Positions 8,244 through 17,267 are shown, counted from the stretch's first letter. The stretch: DNA of 64,000 nt from Opitutaceae bacterium (GCA_028688225.1 JAQTYQ010000014.1:29971-93970), one strand, 5' to 3'. Numbers and translations: made by a program. The notes: generated by a model from the sequence alone, not told the origin.

Positions 8244-8552
8244 TCATTGCCCCTCGTCCTTCAGCAAATTGAAAACGGCCTCGTAGATGACGCCGCTTCG
8301 CTTCTTCTGGATCGGGACCAGGAACAAATCGAATCCGCCCAGCGCCGGGTGGCTGAGGCGGTAAAGATGCTGGGGCAGGACGCCGCCGGCGCCGCTGAAA
8401 AAGAGGGAGAAGCAACACTGAATCTCATCGTCGATGTGCAGCTTGACTGCGGTGAGCGTGAAATCACTGGTGCCGCCGTCGTGATGCACGACAAAGGTCT
8501 CGTCGACGTGTGGACGATAGCAATCGGGCGAAGTGAAGGCGGGCGTGGTCAT
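8244..8552 (-). CDS. Small DUF6916-like protein paired with the tail-collar gene
   Basis: A 102-residue protein whose LPQHLYRLSHPALGGFDLFLVPIQ and GVIYEAVFNLL segments resemble, from memory, the small domain protein that accompanies bacterial tail-collar proteins (DUF6916). It has a beta-rich pattern with no catalytic motif. It lies directly upstream of the tail-collar gene on the same strand, so the two probably form a bicistron whose promoter is in the 8553-8768 divergent gap. Function is unknown. Confidence 0.6.
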   Translation of the reverse strand: MTTPAFTSPDCYRPHVDETFVVHHDGGTSDFTLTAVKLHIDDEIQCCFSLFFSGAGGVLPQHLYRLSHPALGGFDLFLVPIQKKRSGVIYEAVFNLLKDEGQ

Positions 8553-8768
8553 GCACCTTCAGAGGGATGCGGGCATAAGGGCGGCGAACCGAAGCAGAGT
8601 CGGCAGAGTAAAGGAATAATTTCGCAATTTGCACGCCAAAAAACTTTCAAAGAGCCAAATCAGATGGATTCGACTTATGCGGAACGAGGCACGAAGTGGG
8701 TTTGACAACGGCGGGGGCCGCGTTGCTCTTGGCTTCGGAAGATCGCCGTTACCCCGGGTATTCCCCCT

Positions 8769-9299
8769 ATGAATGCTTTCATCAAGCTGCGTCCGGTCGA
8801 TCCTGACGACGAGCCGTTCTTGTGCGACTTGCGCGCGCAAGTCGATTCCGAGCGCCTCGGGCTCCGCTACTGGTCTCCCGGGTCTGAGCAAATGGCCCAG
8901 GAGATCCTGGCGCTGCAGTTCAAGGCGCACAGCGCGCACTACCGGAAGGTCAAATCCAACTGGGACACGAAAGACTGCATCATCGAGTTCGACGGGCAGC
9001 GCGTGGGGCGCTTCATCGTCACCCAGGACGCGAAAGTCGTGCATCTGGCGGACATCGCCGTGCATCGCGATCATCGCGGCAAGGGGATCGGCCAGGCGGT
9101 GATCGATGCGACGAAGGCGGAGTGCGTGCAGAGCAAGCGAACCCTCCGTCTGCACGTCGATCCGCTGAACCCGGCTCTGCAGTTCTATCTGCAGCTCGGG
9201 TTTCGCGTCATCGAGCAGAAGCCGACCCACCTGCTGATGGAATGGGCGCCGCCATCGTTGCAGGGGAAGAAGCTCTATTTCCCGCCGGGGAAAGCGTAG
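8769..9299 (+). CDS. GNAT-family N-acetyltransferase
   Basis: A 176-residue single-domain GNAT enzyme. The acetyl-CoA-binding motif A is seen as LADIAVHRDHRGKGIGQAVIDA (V then R-D-H-R-G-K-G-I-G), and motif B as LRLHVDPLNPALQFYLQLGFRVIEQ. The substrate is not predictable. It reads divergently from the DUF6916/tail-collar pair and converges on the second sulfotransferase gene, 19 bp away. Its position between the two lasso half-clusters may be coincidental. Confidence 0.85.
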   Translation: MNAFIKLRPVDPDDEPFLCDLRAQVDSERLGLRYWSPGSEQMAQEILALQFKAHSAHYRKVKSNWDTKDCIIEFDGQRVGRFIVTQDAKVVHLADIAVHRDHRGKGIGQAVIDATKAECVQSKRTLRLHVDPLNPALQFYLQLGFRVIEQKPTHLLMEWAPPSLQGKKLYFPPGKA

Positions 9300-9318
9300 A
9301 TCTCGATCTGCGACCCGC

Positions 9319-10254
9319 TCAAAGGACGGCCAGCCACCGGGCGTAGTGAGGCTCCGCCCATCGCGCCACGGCGGCGAGAATGGCAGGACTGGCCTCTTTC
9401 CGCTTGGCCGCGGTGTCCGGCGTGAAACGCTGGGCCGGATTCTTCGCATCGAACGCCGCCGCCGCCTGAAGACGCGCGCGCTCGTCGCCGGTGAAGGAAC
9501 ACCCGGGAATCACCTCCCAGACGACTTCCGGCAACCGTTCGTAGTCGACCGGGACGAGCGCGTCGCGATGCTCCCTGGCCGCGCGAAACAGCGCTCCCAG
9601 GACCGCCGCGGCATGCTCCTCGCGCGAAAGCGCGTCGCGGATCGCGGTCGTGAGCCCGAGCTGGCCGGGAGTGACGGTGTCGCGGACGATGGCCAGGCTC
9701 GGCATCCGCATCAACGACACCAATACTTCGACGGGATCCCGAAAGACAAACAGCATCGGCACGCCCGGAAACGCCCGCTGGATCAGCGGCAGTGAGAAGA
9801 CATGCCAGCAGGCCAGCTTCACGAACAGCCGTTCGCCGCCGTCCGCGGGTCTCTGACCGAGTGCGTGAACCGCGCCGCGCAGCCAGGCGATCCGATCGTC
9901 GTCGTTCACCTCCGGCACCCGCTGGTTCAGCCGCAATATCTCGTCGATGATCTGGGGCTCGGAGGCCACGAGGTTGCGGGGAAGCGCCGCCAGCATCTGC
10001 GCCAGCAATGTCGAACCACAGCGGGAGACGTGAAAAATCAACGCCGCGAGCGGCACGCCGGGTGCCACGTCGCGCAAGGCGTTCAACGGCGTGCGGGACC
10101 GGCGGGTGCGGGCATTGGCTGGGTTTCCACGGCGAAGACGGGCGAGAGTCTCCTCGAAGAATGGCTCGGTGAAGCGCGAGCCATCGGTTGCGATCCATTC
10201 AACCAGCGGTTCGCCCGCTTCGAAATCCAGCCGGAATGGAAGCGCGCCTGTCAT
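9319..10254 (-). CDS. Sulfotransferase-family protein 2
   Basis: A 311-residue protein of the sulfotransferase/P-loop superfamily. FHVSRCGSTLLAQMLAAL is the phosphosulfate-binding loop, and FVFRDPVEVLVSLMRMP the 3'-phosphate-binding region. Only the loop architecture is shared with the sulfotransferase at 3583-4446. Members of this type often sit near tail-collar or hydroxylase genes of unknown function. Its minus orientation argues against membership of the lasso operon, but it lies between the two halves of that locus. Confidence 0.75.
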   Translation of the reverse strand: MTGALPFRLDFEAGEPLVEWIATDGSRFTEPFFEETLARLRRGNPANARTRRSRTPLNALRDVAPGVPLAALIFHVSRCGSTLLAQMLAALPRNLVASEPQIIDEILRLNQRVPEVNDDDRIAWLRGAVHALGQRPADGGERLFVKLACWHVFSLPLIQRAFPGVPMLFVFRDPVEVLVSLMRMPSLAIVRDTVTPGQLGLTTAIRDALSREEHAAAVLGALFRAAREHRDALVPVDYERLPEVVWEVIPGCSFTGDERARLQAAAAFDAKNPAQRFTPDTAAKRKEASPAILAAVARWAEPHYARWLAVL

Positions 10255-10625
10255 GCGATGCCGTCGGGTTCGATCAGGGTAGTCGGAAATCCGCGGGTCA
10301 GTCCGCCGCGGCTGGCCTCGGGTCGGATGCGCCGGGAACGAGTGATGGAACGGCGCCGGCAGGCGGGCAAGCCGGGCGGAAATCCACGGGAGGCAACGAC
10401 GATGGCGGCCGGGGATGCCTGAGGCGTGGTCGAAAGCCGCCTGATCCTGGCCGGAAATTCATGCACGCGAGCCGAGACTAGCATCGTTTTTCCCGCTGCC
10501 ACAACCACAGAACCGGCGTGGCTGAGTGAATCGTGGTCTGGGCTTGCCCGGCTCTTTCCAGGGCCCATCTTGGCCGGAGAAATGCCCCGCATCCACCCCT
10601 GCCCTTTCGTCCATCTGGAATCCGT
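10255..10625. other. Intergenic region before the second lasso half
   Basis: About 370 bp separate the divergent sulfotransferase 2 and B2 genes. No ORF here has recognisable domains. A 67-codon GTG frame (10426-10629) ends with its TGA overlapping the B2 GTG but has no leader-like motif. The region must contain the B2-ABC-nucleotidyltransferase promoter, but I see no clear sigma-70 boxes or dyads. Confidence 0.4.
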
Positions 10626-11111
10626 GTGAAACATCCCGACGCCATCGCCGCATCCGCGGTGCGGAGATTCATGGCCCGATCGCAGGCGGATCGATTGCTG
10701 CTGCTTGAAGCGCTGTGCGCCCTGGCCTGGGCCCGGGTTCTTGCCCTGTGCCTTCCCTTCCGCCGGCTGGCGGCGATGTTGGGCGACCTGGGAACCGCAG
10801 GCCCCGAGGCGGCGCCCCCCGCGCATGAGGAAACCGCCCGGAGGATCGGGTGGGCGGTGGCTGCCATGGCGCGGTATGTGCCGTGGGATGGCCGCTGCCT
10901 GACCCAGGCCATTGCCGGCTGGCGGATGCTGGCGCGACGAGGCATCGCCGGCACCGTCTACCTCGGCGTGAGTGAGGCGCCTGAGCATGGCGGAAAGATG
11001 GCTTTCCATGCCTGGCTGCGCTGCGGGTCCAGTTTTGTGACGGGAGGAGACGGACGCGCCCGCTATCAGGTTCTGGCATGTTTCTCCAGGAAGGCGGGCA
11101 ACCATGATTGA
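10626..11111 (+). CDS. Lasso peptide biosynthesis B2 protein (transglutaminase-like leader peptidase)
   Basis: A 161-residue protein starting at GTG 10626. The papain/transglutaminase triad is visible as Cys91 (DGRCLTQAIAG), His128 (MAFHAWLRCG) and Asp142 (GGDGRARYQVL), the typical B2 layout. B2 cleaves the leader once B1 has bound it. The GTG start is supported by continuous homology-like sequence from about residue 20; ATG at residue 16 is an alternative. The ABC transporter gene starts inside its 3' end (8-bp overlap), forming an operon. Confidence 0.88.
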   Translation: MKHPDAIAASAVRRFMARSQADRLLLLEALCALAWARVLALCLPFRRLAAMLGDLGTAGPEAAPPAHEETARRIGWAVAAMARYVPWDGRCLTQAIAGWRMLARRGIAGTVYLGVSEAPEHGGKMAFHAWLRCGSSFVTGGDGRARYQVLACFSRKAGNHD

Positions 11112-12915
11112 ACGCTCCCGGCGCGAACTCCGGCAAAAAGCCTCCATGGTTCGCAAGGGCCTCGGCCTGGTCTGGCGCTCTGCGCGGGGCTGGACCCTGG
11201 CCTGGACGATCCTGCTAGTGGCCCAGGGGGCGATACCAGCTTTGCAGATTCAGCTCACACGGACGGTGGTCAACCGCCTTTCAGGAGTATTCATGGAGGG
11301 CGGTTGGAGACACCCCGCAATCTGGATGCCCATCGGGCTCATCGCCGTGCTCTGGATCGCCGGACAATTGCTTTCCAGTCTATCCGGATGGGTCCGGCTC
11401 GCGCAGGCAGAGCGGGTTCAGGATCACGTCTATTCGCTGATCCACCGGCAGGCGCTGAACCTGGATCTGGCATTCTTCGAGAACCCCGAATCCTACGACC
11501 TGCTGCATCGGGCCCGGGTGGATGCCATCAGCCAGCCCCTCGCCCTGCTGGAAAGTCTCGGGAGTCTGGTCCAGAACGGGCTGACCCTGATCCTGGTGGC
11601 CATCCTTCTGGCCGCCTACACCCCGTGGCTGCCCGTCCTGCTCATCGCCAGCGCCCTGCCCGGGCTCTGGATCGTGGGCAAGCACGTGCTGCGCGAACAC
11701 CGCTGGCGCGCGGCAAACACCAGCCAGGTCCGGCGCGCCAGTTACTTCGACTGGATGCTCACCGACCGGGGCAGCGCTGCGGAAATGCGACTCTTCGATC
11801 TGGGGCCGCATCATCGGGAAAGTTTCCAGAAGATCCGGCAACGGCTGCGCGAGGGCCGCATGAATCTGGCGCTGGCGGAGCTGAAGGCAGAACTGGCGGC
11901 AGGCCTGCTCTCCTTCTCCGGAGGATTTCTCGGCATGGGCTGGATGCTGCTGCGGCTGTGGAAAGGACTGGCCCGCCTGGGCGATCTGGTCCTCTGCTAC
12001 CAGGCATTCCAGCAGGGACAACGGCTGCTGCGGACCCTCATGGAAAGCGCCGGGCAGATCTACCGCAGCACCCTGTTTCTGGAGAATCTTTTTCATTTCC
12101 TGGCCCTGCGATCGTCGCTCCCGGAAAGATCGGATCCCCTGCCCGTGCCCGATTCCAGAGGGCATGAGATCCGCTTCGAACAACTTGCGTTCACCTATCC
12201 GGGCAGCGAACGGCGCGCCCTCTCCGACTTCTCGCTCACCCTCCCAGCCCGCACCGTCACGGCCATCGTGGGCCATAACGGCGCCGGGAAGAGCACGCTC
12301 GTCAAGCTCCTGTGCCGCTTTTATGATCCCCAGCAGGGGACCATCCGCATGGACGGCATCGATCTGAAGCATCTCGCCCTGGCGGATCTGAGGAGACAGA
12401 TCACGGTGCTCTTCCAGGAACCGGTGCACTACCACACCACCGCCGCCGAAAACATCGCCATGGGCGATCTCGCTTCGGCCCCGGATCTGGCGCGCATCCG
12501 GACAGCTTCGGCATCAGCGGGCGCCGACGGTCCCATCGAGCGTTTGGAGCACGGGTACGACACCGTCCTGGGCCGATGGTTCGGCGGGGCCGAGCTGAGC
12601 GTAGGCGAATGGCAACGCGTGGCTCTGGCGCGGGCTTTCCTGCGCGACGCGGCCCTGCTGGTGCTGGACGAGCCCACGAGCGCCATGGATTCCTGGGCCG
12701 AGATCGAATGGTTGCGCCGCTTTCGGGTCCTGACCGAAGGGCACACCACGCTCATGATCACCCATCGATTCACGACCGCCATGCACGCGGACAGAATCCA
12801 CGTGATGGATTGCGGCAGAATCATCGAGTCGGGTTCTCACGAGGAGCTGCTGGCAGCGGGCGGGCACTACGCCCAATCCTGGAAAGCGCAGATGAGAGAG
12901 ATTTCACATGCCTGA
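11104..12915 (+). CDS. ABC transporter, fused permease and ATPase, probable lasso exporter (D)
   Basis: A 603-residue half-transporter with an N-terminal six-helix membrane domain (about 20-330) and a C-terminal ATPase: Walker A GHNGAGKSTL (about 390-399), signature LSVGEWQRVALARA (about 497; LSGGQ is replaced by LSVGE), Walker B LLVLDEPTSAMD (about 518-529) and the H-loop ITHR. It probably works as a homodimer exporting the mature peptide. There is no N-terminal C39 peptidase domain, consistent with leader removal by B2. It overlaps both neighbours by 8 bp. Confidence 0.88.
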   Translation: MIERSRRELRQKASMVRKGLGLVWRSARGWTLAWTILLVAQGAIPALQIQLTRTVVNRLSGVFMEGGWRHPAIWMPIGLIAVLWIAGQLLSSLSGWVRLAQAERVQDHVYSLIHRQALNLDLAFFENPESYDLLHRARVDAISQPLALLESLGSLVQNGLTLILVAILLAAYTPWLPVLLIASALPGLWIVGKHVLREHRWRAANTSQVRRASYFDWMLTDRGSAAEMRLFDLGPHHRESFQKIRQRLREGRMNLALAELKAELAAGLLSFSGGFLGMGWMLLRLWKGLARLGDLVLCYQAFQQGQRLLRTLMESAGQIYRSTLFLENLFHFLALRSSLPERSDPLPVPDSRGHEIRFEQLAFTYPGSERRALSDFSLTLPARTVTAIVGHNGAGKSTLVKLLCRFYDPQQGTIRMDGIDLKHLALADLRRQITVLFQEPVHYHTTAAENIAMGDLASAPDLARIRTASASAGADGPIERLEHGYDTVLGRWFGGAELSVGEWQRVALARAFLRDAALLVLDEPTSAMDSWAEIEWLRRFRVLTEGHTTLMITHRFTTAMHADRIHVMDCGRIIESGSHEELLAAGGHYAQSWKAQMREISHA

Positions 12916-14116
12916 AGTCCCGCCACCTCTTCCGGAGCGTTTTCAGCTCTCGCCAGAATTTCGTCTGCTGGCGGCCTGCTCCTGGCTTCCGCCCGCCCCC
13001 TGGGATCGCGATCAGTCACGACTCATCGCCGCCCTGTGCGGAAATCCCATCAACTGGACCACGTTCCAGAATCTCATCGACCGCCACCGGGTTCCCATCC
13101 TTGTGCACGCGAACCTGGCCAAATACGGGGGTTCCAGCATTCCTGCAGAGCCTTGGAAGTCCATACAAGCACGCGCCCGGAAAGCTTCCGCGCTCTCCCT
13201 GCTCCAGGCCGCGGAGCTCGTGCGCCTTAGCCGGGTTTTTCGCGAAGCGGGAATCGACCTGCTGCCTCTGAAAGGGACGACGCTGTCTTTGCGCCTCTAC
13301 GGCGAACTCACGGTCCGGAGCCTGAGGGATTTGGATCTGCTGGTTCGGACCGAGGATTTTGATCGAGCCGAGCGGCTTCTGTTCGAACAGGGCTACCGTC
13401 GCATCATCCCGGATTTCGAGCCGACGGAGCGGATGAAGACGGTGCTCCGATCCCTCACCCACCATTACAACTACGTGCATGGGAGCCGGAATACTCGGGT
13501 GGAGCTTCACTGGCGTTTCCACGATTGGAGCCAAGATCAACTGCAACAGCTCTGGATTCACAGCCGGGATCTTCAATGGCGTGGAACTGACCTCAGGCAC
13601 ATCGAGGATGGCATCCTTTTCCTGCTGCTCTGCGAACACGGAACCAAACACATGTGGTTCCGCATGAAATGGCTCAGCGACGTGGCCATGCTCATGATCC
13701 GCGAGGGTCCACAGACCCGCGAGGATCTGGCTGGCCTGGTGAGCGAGCGAAGACTGGAGGGCTCCGTCGCCCAGACGCTCCTCCTCGTCCACTGGCTTTA
13801 CGGCATCGTCCCTCCCGAGTGGATGCGTGCATTGACGACCCAGGATGACCGGGCGGTCGACCTCGCCTCCACGGCGCTTGAAGCCATCCTCTCCCCGCGG
13901 GAAGGTCAGGATCCGAACCCAATCCGCGGACACCTCCGGATATGGAGATATCTTCGAAACCAGGGCAAAGCACCCTCCCCGGCCGCCTATCTTCGAGGAA
14001 TTGCGCTAAACCCCAATGACGCCAGCCTCGTGCCCCTGCCGGATTCCCTTTTCTGGTTCTATTACGTTTTGCGTCCGATTCTGTGGATCTGGCGCCGACG
14101 CCGGTTGGGACGCTGA
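12908..14116 (+). CDS. Nucleotidyltransferase-family protein of lasso clusters
   Basis: A 402-residue protein of the NTP_transf_5-like group. LLPLKGTTLSLRLYGELTVRSLRDLDLLVR contains the nucleotidyltransferase-fold core with the D-L-D-L acidic pair (about residues 140-143), and HYNYVHGSRNTRVELHWRFHDW follows. Homologs accompany HPrK-type kinases in lasso loci, and a role in modifying the peptide is presumed but not established for this family. The C-terminus ends in a hydrophobic segment. It is the last gene of the operon with B2 and the exporter. Confidence 0.75.
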   Translation: MPEVPPPLPERFQLSPEFRLLAACSWLPPAPWDRDQSRLIAALCGNPINWTTFQNLIDRHRVPILVHANLAKYGGSSIPAEPWKSIQARARKASALSLLQAAELVRLSRVFREAGIDLLPLKGTTLSLRLYGELTVRSLRDLDLLVRTEDFDRAERLLFEQGYRRIIPDFEPTERMKTVLRSLTHHYNYVHGSRNTRVELHWRFHDWSQDQLQQLWIHSRDLQWRGTDLRHIEDGILFLLLCEHGTKHMWFRMKWLSDVAMLMIREGPQTREDLAGLVSERRLEGSVAQTLLLVHWLYGIVPPEWMRALTTQDDRAVDLASTALEAILSPREGQDPNPIRGHLRIWRYLRNQGKAPSPAAYLRGIALNPNDASLVPLPDSLFWFYYVLRPILWIWRRRRLGR

Positions 14117-14530
14117 AGAGGCGCCACCATCATCGCAGCGGTTTTCATCCGGAGCGTCGCAAGGGACTCGTCCGGATCCGGTGTCAGAAAATCTCTGCCT
14201 CGATTTGTGATTCCACTGCTTGTGATTGCTGTCACCCCCGGGTGATGAATCACTTCATCCTCTTTCTGCTTACGCTGGAAAAGGCCGACGCGGCTGTCCC
14301 GACGACCTCCTCAATGGCAAGAATCTCACCGGACTCAAGCTGATGACAAACCCCACAGCTGACATCGCCACGGTCAGCCCCGCCGCCGCGGCGCGGGCCA
14401 GCAGAACGCCCTGCCTGTGTTGCCTGGTCAAGAGCAGCAGGGCCGACCCAGCGGTCCGTCCCTACCGGTCAGGCTATTGAGCGGGCATCATTAAGGAGCG
14501 GGGAGGACGAAGTCCGACACGCTCCTCGCC
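14117..14530. other. Non-coding stretch with a possible DUF1080-like gene remnant
   Basis: Between two genes there is no intact ORF. Reading from 14301 gives DDLLNGKNLTGLKLMTN, resembling the FNGKDLTGWK start of DUF1080 (3-keto-disaccharide hydrolase) proteins. A preceding signal-like stretch (LLTLEKADAAVP) is in another frame, as after a frameshift. The similarity fades within about 20 residues, so the remnant reading is tentative. A 7-bp ATCCGGA/TCCGGAT dyad lies near 14148-14178. Confidence 0.3.
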
Positions 14531-16201
14531 TCAATCCAGCCAGAAGCTGAAGTAAACGTAGATGCCAAGCACGAGCGCGAGCACGCCGGCCGTTCCCAGC
14601 ACGTCGGGCAGGCCCCAGCTGGCGCGGTTGGCCGCCCGCTGCTCGGGCGTCGTGGAGGCAAAAGTCAGGCCCGTGATCTGCGCCGCCGAAGGCGCGGGCG
14701 TCAGCCACGAAACCGCCACCACGATGATCATGCTGATCAGCAGCAACCAGCCGGAGGCATACAGGAAGTTGTACCGGCCGAGCTGATCGAAGAATCCGCC
14801 GTCCCTCAGCGCCCCGCTGCCGGCCAGCGCCTGCACGCCGAGCTTCAGCAGGCCCAGGATGAAGCCGGTCACCAGGCCCGCCAGCGCGCCAGGCGCGTTG
14901 ATGCGGGGGAAAAACAAACCCAGCAGAAACACTGCGGTGATCGGCGGCGCCAGGTAGCCCTGCACGCTTTGCAGGTACTGGTAAAGACCGCCCCCGGAAA
15001 CGTATTTCATCACGGGGATCCAGATGATGCCGAGAACCACGACCCCACCGGTCGCAATGCGGCCAACCTTCACGAGCTGCCGCTCGGACCGGCCCGGTTT
15101 CAGCTTCTCGTAGATATCCACCGTGAAGAGCGTGGCGCACGAATTAAACAGCGAGGCGAGCGAACTCATGAGCGCCGAGAGCAGGCCCGCCACCACCAGC
15201 CCGCGCAGGCCGGCGGGCAGGAGCGAAGCCACCATGGTCGGGAAGACCATGTCGCCGTTCATCGAACCATCGGCCTTCAGGGGGACCGAGATCACCCCCT
15301 GCTTGTGCAAGGCAAAGCCGATCATGCCCGGCACGAGGAAAATAAAGACGGGCAGCACCTTCAAAAAGCCGCCCCAGATCGCGCCCCGCCGGGCCTGGGT
15401 GAGATTCCTGGCCGCCAGCGTCCGCTGCACGATGTACTGGTCGGTACACCAATACCAGATGCCGACGACCGGCGAGGCGATCATCACCCCCAGCCACGGG
15501 AAATCGGGATCGGAAAGCGGCCGCCACAGCGCGAAGCTGGTGGAATTATCCCGGCAGATGGTCTGCAGTTCATGCCAGCCGCCAAGCGTGGCCAGGCCGA
15601 AGACGGTGATGAAAACCGAACCCAGGATCAGCAGCCCGGTTTGAGCCACTTCGGTATAAACCACCGCGCGCAGACCGCCGAAGATGGTGTAGATGCCCGT
15701 CAGCACCACCGTCGAGACCGCCCCCACCCAGAACGCGTTCTCCGGCGAACCGAACGTGTCGGGCAGCAGCGCCTGGAACACGATGGCGCCGGCATAGACG
15801 GTCACCGATACCTTCGTGAAGACGTAGGCGACGAGCGATACGATCGAAAGCACCCAGCGGGCCTTGGCGTTGAAACGCCGCTCAAGGAACTCCGGCATCG
15901 TGAAAACCCCCGAGCGATAATAGAACGGCACAAAAACCCAGCCGAGCAGGAGCATGATCCAGGCGTGCAGCTCCCAGTGGGCCATGGCCATGCCGCTCGT
16001 CGCCCCGTTTCCGGCCAGACCGACAATGTGCTCGGACCCGATGTTCGAGGCGAGGAGGGAGCAGCCGACCACGAACCATCCGATTTCGCGCCCCGCCAGG
16101 AAGTAATCCACGGAAGTTTTCACCCGCCGTGATGACCACCAGACGATGCCAACCAGCAGAATGAAGTAACCGGTGACAATAGCCCAGTCGATGAATTGCA
16201 T
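14531..16201 (-). CDS. Sodium:solute symporter (SSS/SGLT family)
   Basis: A protein of about 556 residues with 13-14 predicted membrane helices. The N-terminal WAIVTGYFILLVGIVWWSSRR, DYFLAGREIGWFVVGCSLLASNIGSEHIVGLAG and FLERRF are SSS hallmarks (Na+ site region), as is YTIFGGLRAVVYTEVAQTG. It is probably a Na+-coupled sugar or sialic-acid-type importer; the substrate cannot be deduced. I chose the ATG at 16201; an in-frame start at 16243 would add 14 residues. A perfect 38-bp palindrome lies upstream, between this gene and clpP. Confidence 0.88.
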   Translation of the reverse strand: MQFIDWAIVTGYFILLVGIVWWSSRRVKTSVDYFLAGREIGWFVVGCSLLASNIGSEHIVGLAGNGATSGMAMAHWELHAWIMLLLGWVFVPFYYRSGVFTMPEFLERRFNAKARWVLSIVSLVAYVFTKVSVTVYAGAIVFQALLPDTFGSPENAFWVGAVSTVVLTGIYTIFGGLRAVVYTEVAQTGLLILGSVFITVFGLATLGGWHELQTICRDNSTSFALWRPLSDPDFPWLGVMIASPVVGIWYWCTDQYIVQRTLAARNLTQARRGAIWGGFLKVLPVFIFLVPGMIGFALHKQGVISVPLKADGSMNGDMVFPTMVASLLPAGLRGLVVAGLLSALMSSLASLFNSCATLFTVDIYEKLKPGRSERQLVKVGRIATGGVVVLGIIWIPVMKYVSGGGLYQYLQSVQGYLAPPITAVFLLGLFFPRINAPGALAGLVTGFILGLLKLGVQALAGSGALRDGGFFDQLGRYNFLYASGWLLLISMIIVVAVSWLTPAPSAAQITGLTFASTTPEQRAANRASWGLPDVLGTAGVLALVLGIYVYFSFWLD

Positions 16202-16458
16202 GAACGTCTCGGGAAGGTGGAAAACGCTTGGACCACCAGCCAAGGGGAACAGCCGGCGCCGTTGGGGGAGAGAACCTGCCAGCCGCCAGCCGCTGTTTCG
16301 AGGAATTTATTTTCCCCCGGACACAGGAAAAGCCTCGGCCCTGCCTCGGCTCCCCCGCGCCTGAAGCTCATCCCGCTCCTTGCACTCCTGCACCAGCGCG
16401 GCGTCAATGCCGCCCGGCAGGGACGCAATGCCAGCGAGAGCACGGGGGGCATGACCGT

Positions 16459-16496
16459 GACCGCTTTGGTGTAACGATCGTTACACCAAAGCGGTC
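16459..16496. promoter_or_regulatory. 38-bp perfect palindrome in a divergent promoter region
   Basis: The two 19-base arms (16459-16477 and 16478-16496) are exact reverse complements with no spacer; the core reads GGTGTAACGATCGTTACACC. The CpG-centred symmetric core resembles LacI-family operators. The surrounding 16202-16603 gap separates the minus-strand symporter from plus-strand clpP. On the minus strand, 16310-16456 has a short frame ending in ...ASLPGGIDAALVQECKERDE.. that could be a gene remnant, but this is weak. Confidence 0.6.
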
Positions 16497-16603
16497 TGGG
16501 CTTTCCCCAGCCGCGGACGATCTTGACACCGCCCTCGCCCCTCCACACGCCTTCCCTCTTTTCATTGGACAACCCTGGGTGGGCGCGCACAGTTTGCCCA
16601 GTT

Positions 16604-17260
16604 ATGTCCGAGCAGAACTTCATTCCTGATTTCCGCAATCCGGCTCCGCCCGCCCGCCTGGACGACGATGACGATGAGCACGAAGAGGAGGTGAAAACCG
16701 CCTCGCTGCCGCAAGCCATCGGTGCGCTGATCCAGAAAAAATTCCTCGAGGCGCGGAAACTGTTCCTCTGGGGGCCCGTCACGGACGAAACCGGCAAGGA
16801 CGTCTGCGAGAAGCTGCTCTATCTCGAGGCCGCCGCCCCGGGCAAGGACATCACCTTCTACATCAACACGCCCGGAGGCTCCATTACCGCGGGCATGGCG
16901 ATCTACGACACCATCAAACTAATGACTTCGCCTGTCACCGTGGTCGTCACCGGCATGGCCGCATCGATGGGCTCGGTCCTGCTCTGCGCCGCCTCCAAGG
17001 GCCGGCGGCTGATCTATCCGCACGCCCGCGTCCTCATCCATCAGCCCCTGATCGCCGGACGCTTCATCGGCCCCGCCACCGACATCAATATCCAGGCGAA
17101 GGAGATGGAAAAACTGCGTGACGAACTGAACCAGATCCTGGCGACCGCGTCGGGTCAGCCGATCGAGAAGATCGCCAAGGACACTGACCGTGATTTCTAT
17201 CTGAACGCGCAGGAGGCCATCGAGTACGGTCTCGCCGACCGGATTGTGGACAAGCTGTAG
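16604..17260 (+). CDS. clpP: ATP-dependent Clp protease proteolytic subunit
   Basis: A 218-residue ClpP. The catalytic triad is Ser121 (GMAASMGSVLL), His146 (VLIHQPL) and the Asp of the KDTDRDFYL stretch; YINTPGGSI is the conserved strand. ClpP forms a double heptameric barrel fed by ClpX/ClpA. The N-terminus carries an acidic run (DDDDDEHEEE, residues 20-29) not found in typical ClpP, so propeptide processing may differ. I chose ATG 16604 because upstream residues are not ClpP-like. No clpX follows, so the gene stands alone. Confidence 0.93.
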   Translation: MSEQNFIPDFRNPAPPARLDDDDDEHEEEVKTASLPQAIGALIQKKFLEARKLFLWGPVTDETGKDVCEKLLYLEAAAPGKDITFYINTPGGSITAGMAIYDTIKLMTSPVTVVVTGMAASMGSVLLCAASKGRRLIYPHARVLIHQPLIAGRFIGPATDINIQAKEMEKLRDELNQILATASGQPIEKIAKDTDRDFYLNAQEAIEYGLADRIVDKL

Positions 17261-17267
17261 GACGGTC

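Noticed and set aside
7589..8552. Prophage fragment suggested by the tail-collar gene
   Set aside because: No capsid, terminase, integrase or other tail gene lies nearby; stand-alone tail-collar proteins are common in bacteria.
10426..10629. Short GTG ORF overlapping the B2 start, as alternative precursor
   Set aside because: It lacks the W-P-LE-LDV leader pattern, and its Ser/Pro/Ala-rich sequence has no sensible ring-closing Asp/Glu after a -2 Thr.
10251..11156. 301-codon minus-strand ORF
   Set aside because: Antisense to B2, which has a full catalytic triad; composition is that of a shadow frame.
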